A DNA stretch of 54,250 nucleotides from JBASNZ01 sp049657775 (GCA_049657775.1 JBASNZ010000101.1:1-54250); one strand, 5' to 3'; counted from the first letter of the stretch, positions 9,339 through 19,036 are shown. Numbers and translations are program-made. The notes: generated from the sequence alone by a model not told the origin.

Positions 9339-10568
9339 CTAGACCTCGCCTTCCTTGCCGACCTTGCGGCGCTGACGTGCCCAGACCTTGACGGGCAGAC
9401 CGTGCAGGTCGATGAAGCCCTTGGCCGCCTTGTGGTCGAACGTATCGGCCACGTCGTACGTGGCCAGGTTGTAGTCGTAGAGCGAGTAGGGGCTGCGGCG
9501 CCCGACGGTCACGCACGACCCCTTGAAGAAACGCAGACGGACATCGCCGGTGACGAGCTGCTGCGTGGTCTCGACGAACCCGTCGAGGGCCTCTTTGAGC
9601 GGCGAGAACCACATGCCGTTGTATACAAGCTCCGCCCACTTCTGCTCGATGCCGAGCTTGTAGTGGAGCACCTCACGCTCAAGGCACAGGTCCTCAAGAG
9701 CCTTGTGGGCGGTGATCAGCGTGAGTGCGCCCGGCACCTCGTAGATCTCGCGGCTCTTCACGCCGATGAGGCGATTCTCGATCATGTCGATGCGGCCAAA
9801 GCCATGCTTGCCGGCAAGCTCGTTCATGGCATTGATGATCTCGTGGAAGCTCATGAACTCGCCATCGAGAGCGACCGGCACGCCCTGCTCGAAGCTGATC
9901 TCGGCGTACTCGGGCTCGGCGCCGCATGCGTCCGCGCGCGCGTCGTTGGTGAGTGTGTAGATGTCCGCTGGCGGCTCGACCCACGGATCCTCCAGCACAC
10001 CACACTCGATGGCGCGACCCCAGAGATTGTCGTCGATGGAGTAGGGGTTGTCCTTGGTGGTCGGCACCGGGATGCCGCGCTCCGCCGCCCACTCCATCTC
10101 CTGCTCGCGAGTCTTGAGGTCCCACTCGCGCACCGGCGCGACGATCTGAAGGTCCGGATCGAGCGCGGCGATACCGACCTCGAAACGTACCTGGTCGTTG
10201 CCCTTGCCGGTGCAGCCGTGCGCGATGAATCGCGCCTGGTGGCGGTGCGCCTCCTCGACGAGGTGCTTCACGATGATCGGGCGCGACATGGCCGAGAGAA
10301 GCGGGTACTTGTTCTCGTAAAGCGCATTCGCCTTGAGCGCTTTGGAGAGGAACTCCTCCACGTACTCCTCGCGCACGTCCTTGACGATGGACTCGATGGC
10401 GCCGATGCCGAGCGCCTTGGTGCGCACGAATTCGAGGTCCTGGCGTTCCTGACCGACATCTATCGCAAGCGCGATGACGTCCATGTCGTGGTTCTCCTGG
10501 ATCCACTTGATGGCGACCGAGGTGTCCAGGCCGCCGGAGTACGCGAGTACGCACTTCTCCTTGCTCAC
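9339..10568 (-). CDS. argG: Argininosuccinate synthase
   Basis: A 409-residue ATP-dependent ligase joining citrulline and aspartate. The PP-loop AYSGGLDTSVAIKW at the N-terminus and conserved FIAHGCTGKGNDQVRFE and the C-terminal FDHKAAKGFIDLHGLPVKVWA region identify it. Two GTG codons compete for the start (10568 and 10574) behind AAAGG; the first fits the usual MSKEK start of the family, the second has a spacing of only 4 nt. The frame runs open into argR, but that extension is an antisense-like artefact of the argR gene in another frame. Confidence 0.96.
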   Translation of the reverse strand: MSKEKCVLAYSGGLDTSVAIKWIQENHDMDVIALAIDVGQERQDLEFVRTKALGIGAIESIVKDVREEYVEEFLSKALKANALYENKYPLLSAMSRPIIVKHLVEEAHRHQARFIAHGCTGKGNDQVRFEVGIAALDPDLQIVAPVREWDLKTREQEMEWAAERGIPVPTTKDNPYSIDDNLWGRAIECGVLEDPWVEPPADIYTLTNDARADACGAEPEYAEISFEQGVPVALDGEFMSFHEIINAMNELAGKHGFGRIDMIENRLIGVKSREIYEVPGALTLITAHKALEDLCLEREVLHYKLGIEQKWAELVYNGMWFSPLKEALDGFVETTQQLVTGDVRLRFFKGSCVTVGRRSPYSLYDYNLATYDVADTFDHKAAKGFIDLHGLPVKVWARQRRKVGKEGEV

Positions 10569-10608
10569 GAGCACACTGCCTTTCGTATCGACTTCTGGAA
10601 CGATCCGC

Positions 10609-11049
10609 CTAGCGGCCGCTGCGGAACTTGACGATGCTGTCCGACACCGCCTCGGCGTCTGAGTCGCTGCGGGAGATGATGAGGATCGTGTCGTCGCCCG
10701 CGATCGAGCCGAGGACTTCGTCCAACTCAGCGGCGTCAATCGCGGCCGCGACGCCCTGTCCCGCGCCAGAGGACGTCTTGACCAATACGAGTTGTCCGGA
10801 GCGGACGACGCTGGTCACGAGCTCCGCGATCATCCGCTGAAGATGCAGGTCCTCGGCGAGAACGTACACGCCCTCGGGTAGCTTGCGCAGACCCATGTCC
10901 GCGATGTCACGCGATACGGTGGCCTGCGTGCAGTCGAAGCCGTGCTGTGCCAGCCGTTCGACCAGATCGCGCTGCGTGCGCACACGCTCGCGGCGGACTA
11001 TCTTGCGGATCGCGTCTTGACGTTCGCGTCGCTTCCTCATGTCGCTCAT
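10609..11049 (-). CDS. argR: Arginine repressor
   Basis: A 146-residue ArgR/AhrC regulator: an N-terminal winged helix (RTQRDLVERLAQHGFDCTQATVSRDIADMGLRK) and a C-terminal hexamerisation and arginine-binding domain with the GAGQGVAAAID and GDDTILII segments (binding residues near the GDDT motif). The family represses arginine synthesis and often activates catabolism when arginine is bound. It is encoded inside the operon it presumably controls, between argF and argG, which implies autoregulation through the candidate ARG box upstream of argC. Confidence 0.95.
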   Translation of the reverse strand: MSDMRKRRERQDAIRKIVRRERVRTQRDLVERLAQHGFDCTQATVSRDIADMGLRKLPEGVYVLAEDLHLQRMIAELVTSVVRSGQLVLVKTSSGAGQGVAAAIDAAELDEVLGSIAGDDTILIISRSDSDAEAVSDSIVKFRSGR

Positions 11050-11065
11050 CCCACCCTCGCTGTAC

Positions 11066-12004
11066 CTACAGGACTAGTGAAAGCCACGCGCGTTGCGCAT
11101 GGAGACGATTCTCGGCCTCGTCGAAGACCACCGAGAACGGGGCATCGATGACCTCGTCGACGACCTCCTCCCCGCGGTGGGCAGGAAGGCAATGCATGAA
11201 GATCGCACCCTCGGCTGCCTCGGACATGAGCGCCTCGGTGACCGTGTAGCCGCTGAACGCCGCCAGCCGGGCCGCGTGCTCGTCCTCCTGGCCCATCGAC
11301 GCCCACGTGTCCGTGACAACGATGTCCGCACCCGCGACGGCCTCGTGCGGGGAGCGCATAACCTCGATCCTGGCGTCGGTCTCGTGGTGACGGGCGAGGT
11401 CCCTGGCCCACGCCACGACATCCGCCTGGGGATCGAAGCCCTCAGGAGTTGCGATGTTCACGTGCATACCGGTAAGCGCACCGCCGAGCATGAGCGTGTT
11501 CGCCATGTTGTTGCCATCGCCGATGTAGGCCATGGTCAGCCCGGCGAGCTCGCCCTTGTGCTCCTTGATAGTGAGCAGATCAGCCAACACCTGGCACGGG
11601 TGGTAGTCATCGGTGAGCGCATTGACCACGGGTACCGACGCGTGCTCGGCGATCTCGACCACGTCGGCCTGGGCGAACGTACGGATGACGATCGCGTCCA
11701 CATAACGCTCGAGCACTTTCACGGTGTCATGGATCGACTCATGCCGGGAGAATGCATCATTGGCGCCGAGAATGACGGGATGGACGCCCAGATCCACACA
11801 CGCAAGCTCGAACGACACGCGCGTGCGCATCGACGGCTTCATGAATATGAGAGCGGCCGACTTTCCGGTGGGAGCAGGGGTGTGCTTGGCCATCGAGCGT
11901 ACCTGCTTCTGAGCGATCGCCCGTTCGAGCACCGTAGCTACGTCGGCAGGGGTCAACTCGCCGAGCGTGAGAAGGTCTTTGCCGCGAAGATTCTGCATCA
12001 TCAC
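11066..12004 (-). CDS. argF: Ornithine carbamoyltransferase
   Basis: A 312-residue OTCase forming citrulline from ornithine and carbamoyl phosphate. The carbamoyl-phosphate loop reads SMRTRVSFE (usually STRTR; the second residue is changed to Met as in some true OTCases), HPCQVLADLLT is the ornithine-side motif, and HCLPAHRGEEV carries the catalytic Cys. Three ATG codons lie in a row near 12004; the first overlaps the argD stop by 4 bp, showing translational coupling. Confidence 0.95.
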   Translation of the reverse strand: MMMQNLRGKDLLTLGELTPADVATVLERAIAQKQVRSMAKHTPAPTGKSAALIFMKPSMRTRVSFELACVDLGVHPVILGANDAFSRHESIHDTVKVLERYVDAIVIRTFAQADVVEIAEHASVPVVNALTDDYHPCQVLADLLTIKEHKGELAGLTMAYIGDGNNMANTLMLGGALTGMHVNIATPEGFDPQADVVAWARDLARHHETDARIEVMRSPHEAVAGADIVVTDTWASMGQEDEHAARLAAFSGYTVTEALMSEAAEGAIFMHCLPAHRGEEVVDEVIDAPFSVVFDEAENRLHAQRAWLSLVL

Positions 12005-13200
12005 TCCCCGATCACATCTGACAGGACAGTAAGAAGTGTATCAACTTCCGCACTCGTGCATACCAGCGGCGGCAAGAAGCGCAGGGTGGAATCTCCGATG
12101 GTGTTGAGAACCACCCCGCGCGCAAGCGCGCGCGTCGCCACGTACGGGGCGTTGGGCGTCGCCAGGCTGACACCGATCATCAGCCCGTGCCCGCGAACGT
12201 CCGTGATGTGCCCCGACCGGGCAGCCAGGTCCTCGAGACCGGCGCGGAGCCGACGGCCGACGTTCTCGGCGTTCTCGCCCAGCCGACCCACCTCCAGCGC
12301 GTCGATGGTCGCGAGCGCTGCTGCGCAGACCACCGGGCCGCCACCGAACGTCGATCCGTGATCGCCAGGACGAAGCACCGACGCGGCCTGCTCGGTGGCG
12401 ACGATCGCGCCTGCCGGCAACCCGTTGGCGATGGCCTTCGCGAGCGTCATCACGTCGGGCACCACACCGTAGCCCTGATGGGCGAAGGCGGGCCCGGTCC
12501 TGAAGAAGCCGGTCTGCACCTCGTCGAGCATGAGCAGCGCGCCCCGTTCGTCACACAGACGGCGCGCCGCGGCCAGGTACTCCTTGGCGCACGGGTAGAC
12601 ACCGCCCTCGCCCTGGATGGGCTCGAGCAAGACCGCGCACACGTCGTTGGTCATCGACGCCTCCAGGGAGGCTGCGTCGTTGAGCGGCACGTGCTTGAAC
12701 CCGGGCATGAGCGGCGCGAACGCCTGTTGCTTGGATGGCTGACCCGTGGCGGAGAGTGCCGCGAGCGTCCGCCCGTGGAAGGAGCGCTCGGCGGTGACGA
12801 TCGTAGTGCACTCCGGTCCCCGAGTCGTGCGGCCCCACTTGCGAGCGATCTTGATCGCGCCCTCAACGGCCTCGGTGCCCGAGTTGCAGAAGAATGACCG
12901 CGAAGGACGGCCGAAAAGACCCGCAAGCCGCTGAGCCAGCTCGGCTCGATGCTCGACATAGAACAGGTTGCTGACATGAACGAGCCGTGACATCTGCTTG
13001 CTCACAGCAGCGGCAACGGCGGGATGCGCGTGGCCCAGGTTCACAGCGCCGATGCCACTCACGAAGTCCAGGTACTCATGGCCCTCGTCATCGAAGAGGC
13101 GCATCCCCTCTCCCCGCACGAACATCACGCGCTTACGCGCATAGGTGCTCATCATGTAGGCCTCATCGAGCACGAGAGCGTCATTGAATGCGTCGCCCAC
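12001..13200 (-). CDS. argD: Acetylornithine aminotransferase
   Basis: A 399-residue class III PLP aminotransferase (subgroup of AcOAT). It shows VSGIGAVNLGHAHPAV, FCNSGTEAVEGAIKIAR, LMLDEVQTGFFRTG and the PLP-lysine motif VMTLAKAIANGLPAGA. It converts N-acetylglutamate semialdehyde to N-acetylornithine. The start is a GTG whose first G is the last base of the argB stop codon; its own stop overlaps argF. Confidence 0.95.
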   Translation of the reverse strand: MGDAFNDALVLDEAYMMSTYARKRVMFVRGEGMRLFDDEGHEYLDFVSGIGAVNLGHAHPAVAAAVSKQMSRLVHVSNLFYVEHRAELAQRLAGLFGRPSRSFFCNSGTEAVEGAIKIARKWGRTTRGPECTTIVTAERSFHGRTLAALSATGQPSKQQAFAPLMPGFKHVPLNDAASLEASMTNDVCAVLLEPIQGEGGVYPCAKEYLAAARRLCDERGALLMLDEVQTGFFRTGPAFAHQGYGVVPDVMTLAKAIANGLPAGAIVATEQAASVLRPGDHGSTFGGGPVVCAAALATIDALEVGRLGENAENVGRRLRAGLEDLAARSGHITDVRGHGLMIGVSLATPNAPYVATRALARGVVLNTIGDSTLRFLPPLVCTSAEVDTLLTVLSDVIGE

Positions 13201-14129
13201 TACAGGGTCACCTCTCCCTCGTACGCCGCGTACGTGGTGTCGTCTTCAAGCCCAAGACTGCCATCCTGGGTGATCATGGTGCCGACGCCAGCATCGGTGT
13301 ACACCTCAAGGAGCAGCGAGTGCGCGATGGTGCCGTTGAGGATGTGCGCCCGCTCGACGCCGCCCGCGAGAGCCCGGACGCACGCGGCAACCTTGGGCAG
13401 CATCCCGCTCGCTAGCCGGTCGTTCGCGATCATCTCGACCGCTTCGGCGTGCGACAGGGCACTGATGAGCGAGTCCTTGTCGTCAAAATCCGCGTACAGA
13501 CCGTCGACGTCGGTGAGGAAGATGACCTTCTCAGCGTCGAGCGCGGCCGCCATCTCCCCCGCCACGGTGTCCGCATTGATGTTGTACGAGCCGCCGTCCG
13601 TTCCGGCTCCCACGGTGGCGATAACCGGGATGAAGCCGTCCTCTATGAGGTTCGTGACGACGGTGGCGTCGATACCGGTGACCTCCCCGACACGTCCCAG
13701 GCGGGGATCGAGCTGCTTGGCTCTGATGAGGTTGGCGTCATCACCCGCGAGACCAACGGCCCAGCGACCATGGGTGTTGATCTCCGAGACGAGCTCCTTG
13801 TTGTTCTTGCCGACGAGCACCATCTTCACGACCTCCATGGCCGCCTCGTCGGTGACCCGTAGGCCCTGGTAGAACTCGACTGGCATCCCGAGGCGCTCCA
13901 TGTACGCGCTGATGTCGGGGCCGCCACCATGCACGATCACCGGGTTCACACCCACGAGCTTCATGAGCACTATGTCCTCGGCCACGGACGCGCGAAGCGC
14001 CGCGTCGGTCATCGCGGATCCGCCGTACTTGATCACGACGACCCTGCCCGACGTGCGCTTGATCCACGGCAGCGCCTCGGTGAGCGTGGTGGCTTTGCCG
14101 AGCAGAGCCTGCATGATCTCCTCTCTCAT
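13200..14129 (-). CDS. argB: Acetylglutamate kinase
   Basis: A 309-residue amino-acid kinase family enzyme phosphorylating N-acetylglutamate. Motifs include VVVIKYGGSAM near the N-terminus, NPVIVHGGGPDISAYMERLG, the NINADTVAGEMAAALDAEKVIFLTDVDGL stretch and GGVERAHILNG near the end. The ATG at 14129 overlaps the argJ stop by 4 bp and has GGGGAG eight bases upstream; an upstream GTG at 14177 would add residues that are only argJ in another frame. A short N-terminal helix before IKRTSGRVVVIKYGG is of the type found in arginine-sensitive hexameric enzymes, so feedback inhibition is possible. Confidence 0.95.
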   Translation of the reverse strand: MREEIMQALLGKATTLTEALPWIKRTSGRVVVIKYGGSAMTDAALRASVAEDIVLMKLVGVNPVIVHGGGPDISAYMERLGMPVEFYQGLRVTDEAAMEVVKMVLVGKNNKELVSEINTHGRWAVGLAGDDANLIRAKQLDPRLGRVGEVTGIDATVVTNLIEDGFIPVIATVGAGTDGGSYNINADTVAGEMAAALDAEKVIFLTDVDGLYADFDDKDSLISALSHAEAVEMIANDRLASGMLPKVAACVRALAGGVERAHILNGTIAHSLLLEVYTDAGVGTMITQDGSLGLEDDTTYAAYEGEVTL

Positions 14130-15343
14130 GAACGATACTCCCCGTTGATCCGCACGTACTCGTAGGTGAGGTCGCACGTCCAGACCGTCGCGGTCCCGCT
14201 CCCGACACCCAGCTCGACGGTCAGGTCCACTTCATCGGCACCGAGCGCCGTAGCTGCATCTTCCTCCGAGAAAGGCACGGCCGTTCCTCCCTCACAGGTG
14301 AGGATCCCCGCGAAGGTGATGCGCACGCGGGCGGGATCGAGTGTGGCGCCGGACTTCCCGATCGCCATCGCCACGCGACCCCAGTTCGCGTCGCGTCCGA
14401 AGATCGCGGTCTTCACGAGCGGTGAGTTGGCGATCGCGAACGCGGCGACCTCCGCGTCCGTCTCATCAACGGCGCCGCCGACCGTGACGGTGATGAGCTT
14501 GGTGGCGCCTTCACCGTCGCGAACGACCATGCGGGCCAGCTCGCCGCACACATGCTCGATCGCCGCCGCCACATGACCGAAGCGGGGGTCATCGGCCGCG
14601 ATCGTCGCGCCGCCCGCCGCTCCGCTGGCTATGAGAACGCACATGTCGTTGGTGGACGTGTCTGAATCGACCGTGATGCGATTGAAGGTCCGTCCGACGC
14701 CAGCGCGGAGCGCACGATCGCACGCGGCGCTGTCGAGGGGAGCGTCCGTGGTGACGAACGCCAGCATGGTGGCCATGTTGGGCTGGATCATCCCGCTTCC
14801 CTTGGCCATGCCGCCGATGGTGTACGTGATTCCGTCCACATCGATCGAGACCGCGGTGTGCTTGATGAACGTGTCGGTGGTCATGATGGCCTCGGCCGCA
14901 TCCGTGCCTGCGTTGGAGTCGAGTTCCTCGCCCGCGGCGGCGATGCCGTCGAGTACGAGTCCCATGGGCATCGGTACGCCGATGACGCCGGTGGACGAGA
15001 CCAGCACGTCCGTCGGCTCGCACCCGACCGCGTCGGCGGTAGCCCGCGCCATCTGGCGGGCATCGGCCATGCCGGACTCACCCGTGCAGGCGTTGGCGTT
15101 GCCCGCGTTCACGACGACGGCGCGCAGGCGCCCGTCGGCCACGTGCTCCCTGGAGACGACCACGGGCGGAGCGGCCATCGTGTTGGTAGTGAACACAGCC
15201 GCGGCGGGACAGGTCTCGTTAGCCACGATGAGCGCAACGTCCCGCCGCCCGGACTTCTTGAGCCCGGCGCTCACGCCGGACGCCATGAATCCCAGAGGCG
15301 CGGTGATACCACCTTCGGCGTATGCGAACGCAGCCGTGACCAT
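14126..15343 (-). CDS. argJ: Glutamate N-acetyltransferase / amino-acid acetyltransferase
   Basis: A 405-residue ornithine acetyltransferase. The self-processing site is visible in MIQPNMATMLAFVTTD: cleavage before the Thr of ATMLAF yields alpha and beta chains and frees the nucleophile. With GITAPLGFMASG at the N-terminus, this supports the recycling arginine pathway in which acetyl is moved from N-acetylornithine to glutamate. The ATG at 15343 is chosen because GGAGG lies 5 nt upstream; earlier in-frame codons (15355, 15361) overlap or touch the argC stop but have weaker sites. Confidence 0.94.
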   Translation of the reverse strand: MVTAAFAYAEGGITAPLGFMASGVSAGLKKSGRRDVALIVANETCPAAAVFTTNTMAAPPVVVSREHVADGRLRAVVVNAGNANACTGESGMADARQMARATADAVGCEPTDVLVSSTGVIGVPMPMGLVLDGIAAAGEELDSNAGTDAAEAIMTTDTFIKHTAVSIDVDGITYTIGGMAKGSGMIQPNMATMLAFVTTDAPLDSAACDRALRAGVGRTFNRITVDSDTSTNDMCVLIASGAAGGATIAADDPRFGHVAAAIEHVCGELARMVVRDGEGATKLITVTVGGAVDETDAEVAAFAIANSPLVKTAIFGRDANWGRVAMAIGKSGATLDPARVRITFAGILTCEGGTAVPFSEEDAATALGADEVDLTVELGVGSGTATVWTCDLTYEYVRINGEYRS

Positions 15344-15357
15344 GACTTCCTCCATCG

Positions 15358-16395
15358 TCACACCACCGGGACCGGGATATCGAGGCCCAGCGTTTCGGGA
15401 TATCCGAGAACCAGGTTCGCGCACTGCACCGCCTGGCCGGAGGTTCCCTTGACCAGATTGTCGATGGCGCACGATGCAACGAGCATTCCCGAAGCCTCGT
15501 CAACGGTCACGCCGATGTGGGCCCTGTTGGACCCGCGGACCTCGCCCGTGGCGGGCATGCGACCGGCGCCGTGCACGGTGATGAACGGCTCACCGGCGTA
15601 CCGGTTCCGGTAGACCTCCAGCGCCTCGTCGGCTCCAAGACCGGGTTCGACCTCAAGATAGACGGTGGAGAGTAGACCACGGGTCATCGGTACCAGATGC
15701 GGCGCGAAGGTCACTCTGGGGTGCGCGAGACCGAGGTCCGAGAGGCCCTGGGCGATCTCTGGCGTATGCCGGTGGGCCGCGACCTTGTACGCATGCACGG
15801 ACTCGTTCACCGAGGAGTAATGCGTCCCGGCACCCGGGGCGCGACCCGCGCCCGACACCCCGGACTTAGCATCGACGATGACCCTGTCGGAAATGACCAG
15901 GCCCGCCTCGATCGCGGGAGCGGCCGCAAGCAACGTGGCCGTGGGATAGCAGCCCGGGCACGCCACAAGACGCGCTCCGCCAAGCGTGGAACGCCACAAC
16001 TCCGGCAGGCCGTACGCCGCCTCACCCAGCAGCTCCGGCGCAGTATGGGCCGTCGCATACCAGGCGGAGTAGACATCGGCGTCGCGAAGCCGGAAGTCCG
16101 CCGACGCGTCGATCACGACGAGGCCGGCATCGAGCAGCGCCGGCGCGATGGCGAGAGCCGCAGTGTGCGGCACCGCCAGGAAAGCCACGGCGGCCGCTTC
16201 CGCGACCCGCGCGGCGTCGGGTTCGACGTATCGCAGATCGCACCCGGCGAGCGCCGGATACAGGTCAGCGACTCGCGTGCCCGCATCCGCGGTGGACGTG
16301 ACCATCGTCAGTTCGAGTTCGGGATGCGCCAGTACGAGTCGGGTGAGCTCCACCCCTGCGTAGCCAGCTGCTCCGACGATAGCGACCTTATGCAT
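15358..16395 (-). CDS. argC: N-acetyl-gamma-glutamyl-phosphate reductase
   Basis: A 345-residue NADP-dependent reductase, first gene of the arginine operon. The N-terminal nucleotide fold KVAIVGAAGYAGVEL and the active-site Cys in VACPGCYPTAT are clear; RAPGAGTHYSSVNESVHAYKVAAHRHTPEI follows. The ATG at 16395 has AGGAG about 10 nt upstream and fits the usual family start. The open frame upstream runs through the promoter and is not coding. Confidence 0.95.
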   Translation of the reverse strand: MHKVAIVGAAGYAGVELTRLVLAHPELELTMVTSTADAGTRVADLYPALAGCDLRYVEPDAARVAEAAAVAFLAVPHTAALAIAPALLDAGLVVIDASADFRLRDADVYSAWYATAHTAPELLGEAAYGLPELWRSTLGGARLVACPGCYPTATLLAAAPAIEAGLVISDRVIVDAKSGVSGAGRAPGAGTHYSSVNESVHAYKVAAHRHTPEIAQGLSDLGLAHPRVTFAPHLVPMTRGLLSTVYLEVEPGLGADEALEVYRNRYAGEPFITVHGAGRMPATGEVRGSNRAHIGVTVDEASGMLVASCAIDNLVKGTSGQAVQCANLVLGYPETLGLDIPVPVV

Positions 16396-16434
16396 GTGCG
16401 CGAATCTCCTGGACTCGGTGCCTGCGGTCGCCAG

Positions 16435-16463
16435 ATCGTACATCAGAAACGCATACGAGTCAA
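16435..16463 (-). promoter_or_regulatory. Promoter of the argC operon
   Basis: On the minus strand TTGACT (16458-16463) and TACGAT (16435-16440) are separated by exactly 17 bp, a good sigma-70 type promoter. The predicted transcript starts near 16428, about 33 nt before argC. The candidate ARG box lies directly upstream of the -35 box. Confidence 0.7.
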
Positions 16464-16467
16464 CCTG

Positions 16468-16487
16468 TATGCAGTTTTTTTGCAACT
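16468..16487. promoter_or_regulatory. Candidate ARG box (ArgR operator)
   Basis: ATGCA, six bases, TTGCA, in an otherwise AT-rich stretch (seven T in a row) within GC-rich DNA. This half-site and spacing match the Streptomyces-type ARG box as I remember it. It ends 4 bp before the -35 hexamer of the argC promoter. ArgR is encoded in the same operon, so the assignment is consistent, though no binding data exist here. Confidence 0.55.
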
Positions 16488-16547
16488 TCACGCGTTGGAC
16501 GTATCGCTCAAACCGTGAATCCAGTCGTTGTCAATACTGTACAAGCG

Positions 16548-18980
16548 CTATGCGCGCACTTCGCCATTCACGGCGTTGCATACCTTACGGACGAGCCGTT
16601 CGTGCACCGCGCGCACCTCTTCGTCCGTGAGCGTGCGATCGGCAGCCCGGTATGTGAGCGAGAACGCCAGGCTCTTCGCGCCTTCGCGCAGCCGGCGCTG
16701 AGGCGCGTTGGCAGGATCACGGTACACGTCGAACAAGCGAACGGATTCGAGCAGCGGCCGACCGGCGGACTGCATCGCCTGCTGGACCCGCTCGGCGGTG
16801 ACGTCTTCGTCCACGACGAGCGCCAGGTCCACCTTGACCGCCGGCAGACGAGGAATCTCGACATAGCGCACGGCACGGTCCGAGGCCTTCACGAGCGCTT
16901 TGACCCCGAGTTCGAACACAGTTATGGGTCCGGTGAGCTGGTATGCGTCGAGAACCTGCGGTGAGGACTCGCCGAGCCATCCCACGACGTCACCCTGGAC
17001 GATGACGTCGGCGGCACGACCGGGCTGCAGCCACGCGTGCTCCGCCGGCCGGACCTTCCACCGCGTGATGTCGATCTCGTCGAAGAGCGTCTCGAGAATG
17101 CCCTTGCCGTCGAAGAAGTCGAGCGGCACAGCCGGCGCGTTCCATCCGGGCCGGCTCCAGGACCCCGCGAGCGCACCGGCGGCGACCAGTCGCTCCTGGG
17201 GCGTCTTCCGACCAGCGGCCGTCTTGAACGTCACGCCCATCTCGTAGAGATGCACGTCTGTGACTCCGCGTCGTTGGTTATACGATACCGCGCGCATGAG
17301 GCCCGGCAGCGTGGTGAAACGCAGGTGCGCCTGCTCCTCGGACATGGGGTTGAGGAGTTCGACTGGCAGCTCGCCGGGACCGAAGACCCAACCGATGCGA
17401 TCCGCATCCGCCGGATCGCAGAACGCCAGGCCGATGTGCTCGTTGAGACCGGCCGCCCGCAACGCCTGACCGATACGGGCGTGCAGACGCTGCTCGGGCG
17501 TGAGACCGCCGACCCGCTCACGACCTCCCGGCAAAGTGGACGTCACGCGCTCCATCCCCCAGATGCGCACGACCTCCTCATACAGGTCGATCTCACGATC
17601 CAGGTCGGGCCGGAAGGTGGGCACGACGCAGACAAGGTCGTCGCCCTCCCGCGACACGCCGACTCCGAGGGCGACCAGGATACCCATTACCTCGGAAACG
17701 CTCAGCTGCGTGCCGAGGAGCGCGTTCATACGCCCGACCCGAAGTGTCAGTCGCTGTGGCACGGCCGGCACGGGATACTGGTCGACGACTCCCGGAGCGA
17801 CCGTACCGCCGCCGAGTTCCGCGATGAGCGCTGCGGCGCGGTCCGACGCCCGGGCCGCGAGTTCGGGGTCGACTCCACGCTCGAAGCGCAGCGAGGCCTC
17901 GGAGATGAGCCCCAGCCGACGGCTCGTGCGGCTGATGGACGCGCGATCGAACGACGCCGCTTCGAGCAGGATATCCACACTTGAGTCCGAGACCTCGGTC
18001 GCCTCTCCGCCCATGACTCCTGCCAGAGCGATCGGGCCGGTCGGATCGGCGATCACGAGCGTGTCGGTTGCCAGGTCGCGATCCTGCCCGTCGAGCGTGA
18101 CGAGCTTCTCGCCCGGAGCAGCGGAGCGAACGATGATCGACGCCAGCCCGGCGTCGGTTGCGATCGTGGCGAGGTCGAATGCGTGCAGTGGCTGACCCAA
18201 CTCGAACATCACGTAGTTCGTGACGTCGACCACGTTGTTGATGGGCCGGGCGCCCGCGGCGATGACCCGCTCGGCAAGCCAGTCCGGCGACGGGCCGATG
18301 CGAATACCGCGGATGACTCGAGCGGTGTATCGCGCACAGAGCGACGAATCCTCGATCACGACTTTGACGGCGTCGGCCGCGGGTGTCCCGCTCTCCACGG
18401 GGGTGGATCCCGGCATGCTCGCGGTCGTGCCGAGGACTGCACCGATCTCGCGCGCGATGCCCGCCATCGATAGGCAGTCGGGGCGATTAGGTGTGACCTC
18501 AAGCTCGATGATCGTGTCACCGATACTCGCGTACTCGGCATACGGCGTACCCACGGGGGCATCGGCCGGTAGTATCAGCAGACCTGAGGAGTCGCCGCCG
18601 ACCCCCAGCTCCCTCGGCGAACACATCATGCCCTCGGACTCCAGGCCGCGGAGCTTGGCGCGCTTGATCGTGATGCCGTTGGGCAGCGTGCATCCCACTG
18701 TGGCTACGGGAACCTTGTCCCCGGCCTGGAAGTTGTCCGCTCCGCACACGATCTTGAGTGGGACATCGGCTCCGATGTCCACGGAGCAGTACGAGAGCTT
18801 GTCCGCATCCGGATGCTTGTCGCGCACGAGAACCTGTCCGATGATGACGCCGTCGAGACCCTCTCCGACCTGATGGAGCGCCTCGACCTTGGTGCCGGTC
18901 ATGTCCATACGGTCGGTGAGATCGACAAGCGGGATACCGATGTCCACGAGTTCCTTGAGCCACTTGAGGGATACGCGCAT
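16548..18980 (-). CDS. pheT: Phenylalanine--tRNA ligase beta subunit
   Basis: An 810-residue beta chain with all bacterial domains: N-terminal MRVSLKWLKELVDI, tRNA-binding OB fold (about 40-155), B3/B4 editing domain (NVVDVTNYVMFELGQPLHAFD; VMGGEATEVSD), B5 domain, and the C-terminal ferredoxin-fold anticodon-binding domain (RYVEIPRLPAVKVDLALVVDE to the end). The ATG at 18980 has GAGG 5 nt upstream. It pairs with PheS as an alpha2-beta2 enzyme. It lies 56 bp after pheS and is covered by the same T-box control. Confidence 0.97.
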   Translation of the reverse strand: MRVSLKWLKELVDIGIPLVDLTDRMDMTGTKVEALHQVGEGLDGVIIGQVLVRDKHPDADKLSYCSVDIGADVPLKIVCGADNFQAGDKVPVATVGCTLPNGITIKRAKLRGLESEGMMCSPRELGVGGDSSGLLILPADAPVGTPYAEYASIGDTIIELEVTPNRPDCLSMAGIAREIGAVLGTTASMPGSTPVESGTPAADAVKVVIEDSSLCARYTARVIRGIRIGPSPDWLAERVIAAGARPINNVVDVTNYVMFELGQPLHAFDLATIATDAGLASIIVRSAAPGEKLVTLDGQDRDLATDTLVIADPTGPIALAGVMGGEATEVSDSSVDILLEAASFDRASISRTSRRLGLISEASLRFERGVDPELAARASDRAAALIAELGGGTVAPGVVDQYPVPAVPQRLTLRVGRMNALLGTQLSVSEVMGILVALGVGVSREGDDLVCVVPTFRPDLDREIDLYEEVVRIWGMERVTSTLPGGRERVGGLTPEQRLHARIGQALRAAGLNEHIGLAFCDPADADRIGWVFGPGELPVELLNPMSEEQAHLRFTTLPGLMRAVSYNQRRGVTDVHLYEMGVTFKTAAGRKTPQERLVAAGALAGSWSRPGWNAPAVPLDFFDGKGILETLFDEIDITRWKVRPAEHAWLQPGRAADVIVQGDVVGWLGESSPQVLDAYQLTGPITVFELGVKALVKASDRAVRYVEIPRLPAVKVDLALVVDEDVTAERVQQAMQSAGRPLLESVRLFDVYRDPANAPQRRLREGAKSLAFSLTYRAADRTLTDEEVRAVHERLVRKVCNAVNGEVRA

Positions 18981-19036
18981 TCCGTCCTCTTCCTTCGTCA
19001 AGCCGCGTCAGGCGGCGGGTGATCGCATCATCCGTG

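Noticed and set aside
8952..10631. 559-codon plus-strand open frame
   Set aside because: Antisense of argH and argG, both of which have complete motifs and normal lengths.
11093..12361. 422-codon plus-strand open frame
   Set aside because: Antisense of argF and argD; no recognisable domain.
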